Shown: piece by piece, positions 1 to 5,394 of the stretch | How positions within the stretch are numbered: position 1 is the stretch's first letter | How the letters are laid out: each line of letters opens with the position of its first letter | From: Candidatus Parcubacteria bacterium | GTDB taxonomy: Bacteria; Patescibacteriota; Patescibacteriia; Patescibacteriales; UBA12075 | Length of the DNA: 7,640 bases | NCBI GenBank assembly: GCA_023142215.1 | Contig: JAGLJW010000004.1 | Coordinates: forward strand, 1-7,640 | Direction: 5' to 3' | Program-made: the position numbers and the translations under genes | The notes under the pieces: generated by a model | Databases searched by the model: none | What the model was told of the DNA's origin: nothing | The model's input: only the letters and a program-made list of their open reading frames with translations

Positions 1-44
1 GTGCGTAAGGTGAGTTATTAATTATACGAATATTTGCATTTGAT

Positions 45-86
45 TAATTCGCGGAATTCGCATACTAATTCGCAGCATTCGCATTA
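45..86. repeat. Two imperfect 21-bp tandem repeats (TAATTCGC... units)
   Basis: Positions 45-65 and 66-86 are adjacent 21-bp units agreeing at 17 of 21 bases. Each contains TAATTCGC followed by ATTCGCAT, so the heptamer AATTCGC or CATTCGC occurs four times (46-52, 55-61, 67-73, 76-82). The first unit also contains a small palindrome, AATTC-GCG-GAATT (46-58). The repeat starts just past the DUF3467 stop codon, in the 3' flank of that gene. No terminator-like stem with a T-run is visible here. It is probably an intergenic low-complexity repeat; its function is unknown. Confidence 0.5.
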
Positions 87-90
87 TGGA

Positions 91-390
91 TTATCCTTTG
101 AAGCCTATTTCTTTATTAACATCAGGAGATTCTTTTATTTCTCCAAATTTTTCTTCATACTTTTTAATATTCTCCTGCATGGCAGCAATCATTCTTTTAA
201 AGTTTCCTGGAGTTGTAATAATTTTTCCAGAAACTCTTCCTGATTGATTCATTAAATTTAAAAAAGTTAATTGAATTTCATCAGTGTTGTGTCCAACTTG
301 TAAAGCATTTGCATATTCGCTACCAGGAATATTATCTGCTATTTTAATTTGTTGTTGATTCGGTTGTGGTTTTTGATTGTTTTTTGTCAT
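91..390 (-). CDS. DUF3467 family protein
   Basis: This 99-aa soluble protein resembles the DUF3467 family, whose function is not established. The N-terminal 14 residues are polar and Gln/Asn-rich. The family-like core runs from about residue 15 to 86. It contains a central strand region with DEIQLTFLNLM (37-47), then GKIITTPGNFKRMIAAMQENIKKYEEKFGEI (split here as GKIITTPGNFKRM at 55-67 and IAAMQENIKKYEEKFGEI at 68-85). The 'sRiitTP...akrl..al..ni..yE..fGeI' pattern is what I recognise. There is no signal peptide or membrane segment, and the length is normal for the family. The ATG at 390 has no Shine-Dalgarno in front (TCTTTTAAT). It follows dnaK in the same direction but is separated by a palindromic repeat, so cotranscription is uncertain. 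Family call is from memory of the consensus. Confidence 0.82.
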   Translation of the reverse strand: MTKNNQKPQPNQQQIKIADNIPGSEYANALQVGHNTDEIQLTFLNLMNQSGRVSGKIITTPGNFKRMIAAMQENIKKYEEKFGEIKESPDVNKEIGFKG

Positions 391-407
391 ATTAAAAGAT
401 GTTATTA

Positions 408-531
408 CTCACTAACCACAAAGTGTCATCCTGAGCGATAGCCGAAGGATCTCGTAAAATAAGCAACTTCTCTTGATTAACGGGATTCTTCAGCAAGCTC
501 AGAATGACATGATTCTTTAGTGGTTAGTGAG
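408..531. repeat. Long imperfect palindromic repeat of the TGTCATCCTGAGC type
   Basis: Almost all of the dnaK-DUF3467 gap is an inverted repeat. The outer arms are a perfect 12-bp pair, CTCACTAACCAC (408-419) and GTGGTTAGTGAG (520-531). The middle arms are TGTCATCCTGAGC (424-436) and GCTCAGAATGACA (497-509), with one mismatch in 13. The inner arms are GAAGGATCTCG (444-454) and CGGGATTCTTC (481-491), 9 of 11 paired. The loop is about 26 nt (455-480). From general recall, TGTCATYCTGAGC...GAAGRATC palindromes are dispersed in many bacterial genomes as REP- or MITE-like elements. Transcribed from dnaK it would fold into a large hairpin starting 13 nt after the stop codon. No clear U-run follows it, so it may stabilise the 3' end or attenuate rather than terminate fully. 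Confidence 0.85.
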
Positions 532-544
532 CAATTTATTTTAA

Positions 545-2479
545 TTATTTTTTATCTTCTTCCTTTTTGTCGTCTTTCTTTTTTTCCTTCTTATTATCTT
601 CAAATTCACCCTCAACAGTTCCGTTTTTATTTTCTTTTGCTCCATCTTGACTTGCTTTATCTGCTCCTGTTTGTGTAGCTTGGTCTTGATACATTGCAGC
701 ACCAATTTTTTGAGCAATCTCATTCAAAGCTTCCATTTTTTTCTTCATTTCTTCAAAATTTTCACTGTCCTTTATTTTTTTCAAATCTTCAAGCTTTGTT
801 TCTAAGTCTTTTTTATCATCCTCTTTCATTTTATCACCAGATTCTTTAATAAGTTTTTCTGTTTGAAAAACTACAGCATCTGCATGATTTTTTGTTTCCA
901 TATTTTCTTTCTTTTTCTTATCATCTTCAGCGTGTACTTCAGCATCTTTTTTCATTTTCTCAACTTCTGCATCAGAAAGACCACCTGAACCAGTAATTGA
1001 AATTTTTTGTTCTTTACCAGTTCCTTTGTCTGTTGCTTTTACATTTAAAATACCATTAGCATCAATATCAAAAGATACTTCAATTTGTGGTACGCCTCTT
1101 GGGGCTGGTGGAATACCATCCAACATAAATCTTCCAAGAGTCTTGTTATCGCTTGCCATTGAACGTTCACCTTGAACAACATGGATTTCTACGCTAGCTT
1201 GACTATCTGCAGCAGTTGAAAAAATTTGAGATTTTGAAGTTGGAATTGTTGTATTTCTATCAATCAAAGGAGTAGCAACACTACCCATTGTTTCAATCCC
1301 TAAAGTTAATGGAGTAACATCAAGAAGCAAAACATCTTTAACATCACCTTGCAATACACCAGCTTGAACAGCAGCACCCATTGCTACAACCTCATCAGGA
1401 TTTACTCCTAAATTTGGATCTTTACTAAAAAATTCTTTCACTTTAGCTTGTACAAGTGGCATTCTTGTCATACCACCAACTAAAATAATTTCTTCAATTT
1501 CACTAACTTTTAAACCAGCATCTTTCAAAGCATTCTTACATGGTTCAAGAGTTTTTTCTACCAAATCTACAACTAACTCTTCTAATTTTGCTCTAGTAAT
1601 CTTCATTACTAAATGCTTTGGACCATTTTCATCAGTAGTAATAAATGGTTGATTAATTTCTGTTTCTTGAGCAGTTGATAATTCAATTTTTGCTTTTTCG
1701 GCTGATTCTTTAATTCTTTGTAAAGCCAAAGTATCCTTTGACAAATCAATACCATTATCTTTTTTAAACTCATCAATAATCCACTTAATAAGGACTTGAT
1801 CAAAATCTTCACCACCCAAATGTGTATCACCATTAGTTGCTTTTACTTCAACAGTATCTTCCGCTACATCAAGAACTGAAACGTCAAAAGTTCCTCCACC
1901 TAAATCATAAACTACGATTTGTTGTCCTTTCTTTTTATCAAATCCATAAGCTAAAGCAGCTGATGTTGGTTCGTTAATAATTCTTTTTACTTCAAGTCCA
2001 GCAATCTTCCCAGCATCTTTTGTGGCTTGTCTTTGAGCATCATCAAAATAAGCGGGCACAGTAATTACTGCTTCGGTAATTTTTTCACCTGTCTTAGCTT
2101 CCGCATCAGCTTTAAGCTTTGATAAAATCATTGCTGATACTTCCTCTGGAGAATAATCTTTATCTCCCATTTTTACTTTTACACCATTTCCTGCTTCCAC
2201 AATTTTAAATGGAACCGTACTCATATCTTGTTTAACCTCTTCAGATTGAAATTTTCTTCCAATCAATCTTTTTACTGCAAAAACAGTATTTTCAGGATTA
2301 GTTACCGCTTGCCTTTTGGCAGTTTGACCAACTAATCTTTCGCCATTTTTTGAAATAGCAACGATTGAAGGAGTTGTTCTATTTCCTTCAGCGTTTTCTA
2401 ATATCTTTGGTTGACCACCTTCCATGATTGCCATGGCACAATTTGTGGTTCCAAGATCAATACCTAAAATTTTTCCCAT
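545..2479 (-). CDS. dnaK: Molecular chaperone DnaK (Hsp70)
   Basis: DnaK is the cytoplasmic ATP-driven Hsp70 chaperone. It binds exposed hydrophobic peptides and works with GrpE (encoded upstream) and a DnaJ partner, which is not in this window. All ATPase signatures are present: DLGTTN (8-13), VPAYF (141-145), NEPTSAALAYG (169-179), DLGGGTFD (192-199) and ILVGGMTRMP (332-341). The conserved interdomain linker DVLLLDVTPLTLGIE is at 382-396. The substrate-binding beta domain runs to about 500 and includes ERSMASDNKTLGRF (438-451). The helical lid covers about 500-605. At 644 aa it is full length. The tail after VEGEFED is a Lys/Asp/Glu run (KKEKKKDDKKEEDKK) instead of the usual short acidic ending. 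The ATG at 2479 is 12 nt after the preceding stop and lacks a Shine-Dalgarno (TTAAAAAAATAT). It is the last recognised chaperone gene of the CIRCE-headed operon. Confidence 0.98.
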   Translation of the reverse strand: MGKILGIDLGTTNCAMAIMEGGQPKILENAEGNRTTPSIVAISKNGERLVGQTAKRQAVTNPENTVFAVKRLIGRKFQSEEVKQDMSTVPFKIVEAGNGVKVKMGDKDYSPEEVSAMILSKLKADAEAKTGEKITEAVITVPAYFDDAQRQATKDAGKIAGLEVKRIINEPTSAALAYGFDKKKGQQIVVYDLGGGTFDVSVLDVAEDTVEVKATNGDTHLGGEDFDQVLIKWIIDEFKKDNGIDLSKDTLALQRIKESAEKAKIELSTAQETEINQPFITTDENGPKHLVMKITRAKLEELVVDLVEKTLEPCKNALKDAGLKVSEIEEIILVGGMTRMPLVQAKVKEFFSKDPNLGVNPDEVVAMGAAVQAGVLQGDVKDVLLLDVTPLTLGIETMGSVATPLIDRNTTIPTSKSQIFSTAADSQASVEIHVVQGERSMASDNKTLGRFMLDGIPPAPRGVPQIEVSFDIDANGILNVKATDKGTGKEQKISITGSGGLSDAEVEKMKKDAEVHAEDDKKKKENMETKNHADAVVFQTEKLIKESGDKMKEDDKKDLETKLEDLKKIKDSENFEEMKKKMEALNEIAQKIGAAMYQDQATQTGADKASQDGAKENKNGTVEGEFEDNKKEKKKDDKKEEDKK

Positions 2480-2491
2480 ATATTTTTTTAA

Positions 2492-3484
2492 TTATTTAAC
2501 TTCTACTGATTGTAAAATTCTTTTAAAATCTTTAAAAGATAATTCATCAGTATTTTTATTTAAAATTGTAACACCTTTAAATGTTTCATTATTTAGATTA
2601 ATAATAGCTGCAACAGATTTTTCTCCCTCTAAATCCAAAAATATATTATTATTCTTTTTTTCTTTCTCTAATACTTCTTGACTTGTAGTTGCTTTTTCTT
2701 CGTCGCTTTCAAACTCTTCAACTTCCTCATCTTCTAAATCAAAGCTATGTTTAGTGATAAAAAGAATCTTCATACCATCTATATCCATAATTTCAAAAGG
2801 ATTAAATAAATAAGTATCTTCAAGTTCTTCAGATTCAGAAATAAAATAAAATTTATCTTTTTTCTCTACAAAACCATTAGTATTTAAAACAGTATTTATA
2901 CTCGTAGAAGTACTAATATTAAATTGTGAAGAACCTCCAAAAATAATATTTTTATTTTTAATAAATTCACCTCTGTAAATTTTTCCAGTTTCACTTTCAG
3001 TTATTTTGAAATCTATATTTCCAAAAATAGCTGGATAATCTATATTAAAACCAATTTCAGTTTCTTTAAAATCCCTTTTAGCTTCATCAAGTAAACTAGC
3101 CTTGTCTTTTAATTTTTCATTCACAGTTTTTAATTCTGTATTTTCATATTCAATCCCTTTCATTTTATCTGTAATTCTTTTTATTTTATTTTCTAACTCA
3201 AATCTGGCGCTACGTGCTTCTTTTCTAACTTTGTTAACTCCGTCTTCGCCTGTGCTTTTTTGCCAAAAATAAATTGCTCCACCAACAATTGAAGCTGTTA
3301 TAATCATCACAATTAAATGATGGAAAAAACTTCCTCCTTTTTTCTTTTTACCACCGACTTTTGATACTGATTTTTTGCTTTCTTTTTTTTCAGTTGGTTT
3401 TCTTTCAGCGATAGTAATTATTTTCTTTTTTTGTGGTCTGCCTCTTTTTTTCTTTACAGTTACCTGCACATCTTCAATAGCCAT
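2492..3484 (-). CDS. Single-pass membrane protein with AT-hook-like N-terminus and coiled coil
   Basis: I cannot assign this 330-aa protein to a characterised function. Visible layout: a very basic N-terminus with KKKRGRPQKKK (11-21), whose RGRP core (14-17) matches an AT-hook DNA minor-groove motif; a Lys/Gly-rich stretch to residue 51; one membrane helix (about 53-74, FFHHLIVMIITASIVGGAIYFW); a heptad-like charged coiled coil (about 83-143); then a beta-rich domain starting GFNIDYPAIFG (145-155) and ending FKRILQSVEVK (320-330). That 'GF.i.YP..fg ... Il.Svk' frame resembles PsbP-like exported domains common in CPR proteins. An acidic patch, DLEDEEVEEFESDEE, lies at 249-263. The positive-inside rule places the basic tail in the cytoplasm and the C-domain outside. 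It lies between hsp20 (70-bp gap) and dnaK (12-bp gap), so it is probably cotranscribed and heat-induced. A good AGGAG site supports the start. Confidence 0.85.
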   Translation of the reverse strand: MAIEDVQVTVKKKRGRPQKKKIITIAERKPTEKKESKKSVSKVGGKKKKGGSFFHHLIVMIITASIVGGAIYFWQKSTGEDGVNKVRKEARSARFELENKIKRITDKMKGIEYENTELKTVNEKLKDKASLLDEAKRDFKETEIGFNIDYPAIFGNIDFKITESETGKIYRGEFIKNKNIIFGGSSQFNISTSTSINTVLNTNGFVEKKDKFYFISESEELEDTYLFNPFEIMDIDGMKILFITKHSFDLEDEEVEEFESDEEKATTSQEVLEKEKKNNNIFLDLEGEKSVAAIINLNNETFKGVTILNKNTDELSFKDFKRILQSVEVK

Positions 3485-3491
3485 ACTCTAA

Positions 3492-3496
3492 CTCCT
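3492..3496 (-). promoter_or_regulatory. Shine-Dalgarno of the 330-aa membrane-protein gene
   Basis: The minus strand reads AGGAG with a 7-nt spacer before the ATG at 3484. It fixes that start and is the only clear Shine-Dalgarno inside the heat-shock operon. hrcA, grpE, hsp20 and dnaK all lack one. Confidence 0.75.
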
Positions 3497-3499
3497 AGT

Positions 3500-3529
3500 T
3501 TTTAATTTATAATCTTAAAAAAATTAAAA
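3500..3529 (-). repeat. A/T-only inverted repeat in the hsp20-membrane gene spacer
   Basis: TTTTAATTT (3500-3508) and AAATTAAAA (3521-3529) are perfect 9-bp complements around a 12-nt loop. In the transcript this weak hairpin would end 3 nt before the AGGAG ribosome site (3492-3496). It could modulate translation in a heat-dependent way, but in sequence this AT-rich it may be chance. Confidence 0.3.
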
Positions 3530-3554
3530 GATAATAAACTATAAACTAAATTAT

Positions 3555-3983
3555 TTATTTTTTATTCTTAATCTTTATAGTTTTAATTTTATTTTCTGAT
3601 TTTTTTGGAATTGTAATTTTTAAAACACCACCTTCAGTGATTGCCTCAGCACTATCACCATCAACCATGGTTGGAAGTTGGATATTTCTAAAAAAACTTC
3701 CTCGTTTTATTTCTTTTCTATAATAATTTTTATCATCAACTTCGGTCTTTTTTTCACTTTCACCTTTAATAGATAAAATATTGTTTTCAATAGAAATATT
3801 AACTTTTTCTGGTTCAATTCCTATAAGTTCCGTTTCAACTATTAAATTATTATCTTTTTCATACATATCAACTGCCGGAAAAAAACCTGATTTTTCACCG
3901 GAAATTTTTGCAGGAAAGTTTGAAAAAAAGTTATCCATTTCTTCAAAAGGCTCAAGAAATGGTGTCCATTTTATTAAAGCCAT
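3555..3983 (-). CDS. Small heat-shock protein, Hsp20/alpha-crystallin family
   Basis: This 142-aa cytoplasmic ATP-independent holdase binds unfolding proteins and keeps them refoldable by DnaK. The N-terminal arm (1-34) starts MALIKWTPFLEPFEEMDNFF, typical of the class. The alpha-crystallin domain covers about 35-127: PAVDMYEKDNNLIVETELIG (36-55), the NNILSIKGE strand (67-75) and the signature GGVLKITIPK (118-127). The C-terminal extension has an I-X-I oligomerisation motif, I136-K-I138, in a lysine-rich tail. Length and architecture are normal. It sits 70 bp after grpE, in the place where dnaK usually follows, and 70 bp before the next gene. There is no Shine-Dalgarno at the start (ACTAAAAAAAT-ATG). 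Expression from the CIRCE promoter is inferred from the shared strand and lack of an evident terminator. Confidence 0.96.
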   Translation of the reverse strand: MALIKWTPFLEPFEEMDNFFSNFPAKISGEKSGFFPAVDMYEKDNNLIVETELIGIEPEKVNISIENNILSIKGESEKKTEVDDKNYYRKEIKRGSFFRNIQLPTMVDGDSAEAITEGGVLKITIPKKSENKIKTIKIKNKK

Positions 3984-4053
3984 ATTTTTTTAGTTTTTAG
4001 TTGCTAGTTGGTTAATTAATTTCACCTAACAATTTAAAATTAATAAATAAAAT

Positions 4054-4536
4054 TTATTCAATCTCAACCTTGGCAGATATTATTAATTTTCCATTCAATT
4101 TATAGCCAGGTTTTAATTCACGTTTCACCTTATCTCCTTTTCCTTCAATCGCTTCCATGATTTCTGGATTAAATTTTTCACCTTTTGTTTTTATTTCTTC
4201 AACACCTCCATTCGTAAGAACATCCTGGAATTGTTTTTTAACATATTTTACTCCCTCAAGCCATGCATCATGATTTTTTTCATCACTAAATTCAAGTGAG
4301 GTTTTTAAATTATCATAAACTGGAATAATTTCAGCCAATAACATTTCATTAGCAAATTTTGCAAATTGTTGTTTTTCGTCAGCTGATCTTTTAACTAAAT
4401 TCTGATAATCAGCAAAAGCTCTTTTATATTTTTCTTCAAGCTCTTTTTTTTCATTTTTTAACTCTTCTAATTCATTAATCTTTTTTTTACTTTCTTTTAC
4501 AGGCTTTTTATTATCATCTATATTTTTTTTAGTCAT
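4054..4536 (-). CDS. grpE: Nucleotide exchange factor GrpE
   Basis: GrpE is the homodimeric cytoplasmic cofactor that releases ADP from DnaK. The 160-aa protein starts with a charged coiled-coil region (about 1-60) containing RAFADYQNLVKR (39-50), the family's 'raDfqNyrkR' segment. It continues with EIIPVYDNLKTSLE (69-82), the 'llpvlDnlerAl' helix, and the C-terminal beta-wing with KFNPEIMEAI (121-130) and GYKLNGKLIISAKVEIE (144-160). The usual 'GyxlxgrviRpAxVxV' ending has lost Arg and Pro here (IISAKV). The length is slightly below the common 170-200 aa. The ATG overlaps the hrcA stop by 4 bp (ATGA, 4533-4536) with no Shine-Dalgarno, suggesting translational coupling to hrcA. Its partner dnaK lies two genes downstream. 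Confidence 0.96.
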   Translation of the reverse strand: MTKKNIDDNKKPVKESKKKINELEELKNEKKELEEKYKRAFADYQNLVKRSADEKQQFAKFANEMLLAEIIPVYDNLKTSLEFSDEKNHDAWLEGVKYVKKQFQDVLTNGGVEEIKTKGEKFNPEIMEAIEGKGDKVKRELKPGYKLNGKLIISAKVEIE

Positions 4537-5216
4537 AATAATATTTTATCATTAATATATTTAATTAATATTAAATTCTTTTCATAATTCATTCTCATTG
4601 GACCTAATATTCCAAATAAACCCGTTTGATTATTTTTTTTATACTTTGAAATTATCGTAGAACAAAATACACCAAAAGGATTATCTGAACCAAGAAAAAT
4701 ATTTTGACCATAATTCAAAGGTTCAAAAATGTCATCAATAATTTCATCAAATCTATCAACTACACCTGAAACAGTATATATCATATCAATTTGTGCAAAT
4801 TCTGGTTGTTGAAATAAATTTGTTATTCCAGTATAAAATAAATTATTTTTGTGTATCGCCCAAAATACTGCATTTCCAGAATATTCTGAAAGTAATTTAG
4901 CCACTTTTTTATGATTAAAATTATCAACTTCTAAAAACTTATCAAATAAATCAATTTCCTGCCCTTTCGGTTTTTTGTCTAAATTTATTTTATCAATGTA
5001 ATATCTATAAGCTTTTTCCGTTGGAACTCTCCCAGCTGAAATATGCGGTTGACCAATATAAGCTTCTTCCTCAAGTTCAGACATTACACCACGAACAGTG
5101 GCTGATGAAATATCTAATTTATACTTTTTTACTAAAATAGAGGAACCCACAGGAGAACCTGTGGAAACATATTCTTTAATAATTGTATTTAATATTAGCT
5201 TTTTTCTATCATCCAT
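4533..5216 (-). CDS. hrcA: Heat-inducible transcriptional repressor HrcA, compact form
   Basis: HrcA binds CIRCE and represses chaperone operons. The N-terminal winged helix (1-75) contains SSATVRGVMSELE (37-49) and QPHISAGRVPTEKAYRYYID (56-75), both strongly family-typical. The GAF-like C-terminal part is present: GITNLFQQPEF (130-140) and FGILGPMRMNY (201-211). At 227 aa it is about 110 residues shorter than standard HrcA (about 340). The sequence runs from LLSEYSGNAVFWAIH (108-122) almost straight to the GITNL segment, so the inserted dimerization domain seems to be missing. A longer frame opens with TTG at 5234, but that codon lies about 2 nt from the predicted transcription start. The ATG at 5216 gives the usual N-terminus (MDDRKKLILNTII) and is preferred. 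No Shine-Dalgarno is visible; the leader is about 20 nt. It is the first gene of the operon and is autoregulated through CIRCE. Confidence 0.95.
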   Translation of the reverse strand: MDDRKKLILNTIIKEYVSTGSPVGSSILVKKYKLDISSATVRGVMSELEEEAYIGQPHISAGRVPTEKAYRYYIDKINLDKKPKGQEIDLFDKFLEVDNFNHKKVAKLLSEYSGNAVFWAIHKNNLFYTGITNLFQQPEFAQIDMIYTVSGVVDRFDEIIDDIFEPLNYGQNIFLGSDNPFGVFCSTIISKYKKNNQTGLFGILGPMRMNYEKNLILIKYINDKILL

Positions 5217-5235
5217 AATATAGTATTTAAGCAAC

Positions 5236-5272
5236 TAAGTACATTGTAACACCTTTAGCACTCTAGTGTCAA
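5236..5272 (-). promoter_or_regulatory. Sigma-A-type promoter of the hrcA operon
   Basis: Read on the minus strand, TTGACA (5272-5267) is a consensus -35 box. TACAAT (5248-5243) is a 5/6 -10 box after an 18-bp spacer. Transcription would start near A5236, about 20 nt before the hrcA ATG. The -35 box lies wholly inside the CIRCE spacer, so HrcA and RNA polymerase cannot bind at once. Confidence 0.8.
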
Positions 5273-5281
5273 GAGTGCTAA
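5255..5281. promoter_or_regulatory. CIRCE operator (HrcA binding site)
   Basis: TTAGCACTC (5255-5263), a 9-bp spacer TAGTGTCAA, and GAGTGCTAA (5273-5281) form an exact match to the CIRCE consensus TTAGCACTC-N9-GAGTGCTAA. The symmetry extends one more base pair on each side (5254/5282). It lies directly upstream of hrcA and about 18 bp from the -35 box of the divergent plus-strand promoter, so that promoter is outside the operator but close to it. Confidence 0.98.
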
Positions 5282-5299
5282 AAAATTAAAAATTTCAAC

Positions 5300-5334
5300 T
5301 TGACAAATTTTTCTATTTTGCTAAGATAAACTAT
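5300..5334 (+). promoter_or_regulatory. Divergent plus-strand promoter with extended -10
   Basis: TTGACA (5300-5305), a 16-bp spacer, and TAAGAT (5322-5327) preceded by TGC (5319-5321) fit a sigma-A promoter with an extended -10 element. The predicted start near 5334 gives a leader of about 60 nt to the 275-aa gene. CIRCE lies just upstream of the -35 box. Confidence 0.65.
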
Positions 5335-5380
5335 GATTTTTGTTAATCAAGCGCACCTTACAATTAACATAAAAAACAAG

Positions 5381-5388
5381 AAAGGAGA
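5381..5388 (+). promoter_or_regulatory. Shine-Dalgarno of the 275-aa membrane-protein gene
   Basis: AAAGGAGA, with 6 nt to the ATG at 5395, is a strong ribosome site that fixes this start. Confidence 0.85.
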
Positions 5389-5394
5389 TAAGTA

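Noticed and set aside
34..243. Plus-strand open frame antisense to the DUF3467 gene
   Set aside because: It runs through the tandem repeat and the complement of a conserved family; no ribosome site.
408..531. Palindrome as part of a CRISPR array or standard terminator
   Set aside because: There is a single inverted pair with no direct-repeat/spacer pattern, and no U-run follows on the minus strand.
541..723. Lysine-rich open frame within the 3' end of dnaK
   Set aside because: It is an alternate-frame reading of the dnaK lid and tail; the poly-Lys composition comes from A-rich codons.
1609..1833. Open frame inside dnaK, minus strand
   Set aside because: It overlaps the conserved ATPase domain in another frame and has no ribosome site or family likeness.
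2424..2681. Plus-strand open frame across the dnaK start
   Set aside because: Antisense to dnaK and the 330-aa gene, with no Shine-Dalgarno and low-complexity Phe/Ser content.
3781..3993. Plus-strand open frame antisense to hsp20
   Set aside because: It mirrors the alpha-crystallin coding sequence and has no support of its own.
5217..5234. TTG-initiated N-terminal extension of HrcA (six extra residues)
   Set aside because: The TTG is about 2 nt from the predicted transcription start and has no ribosome site; ATG 5216 gives the family-typical N-terminus.
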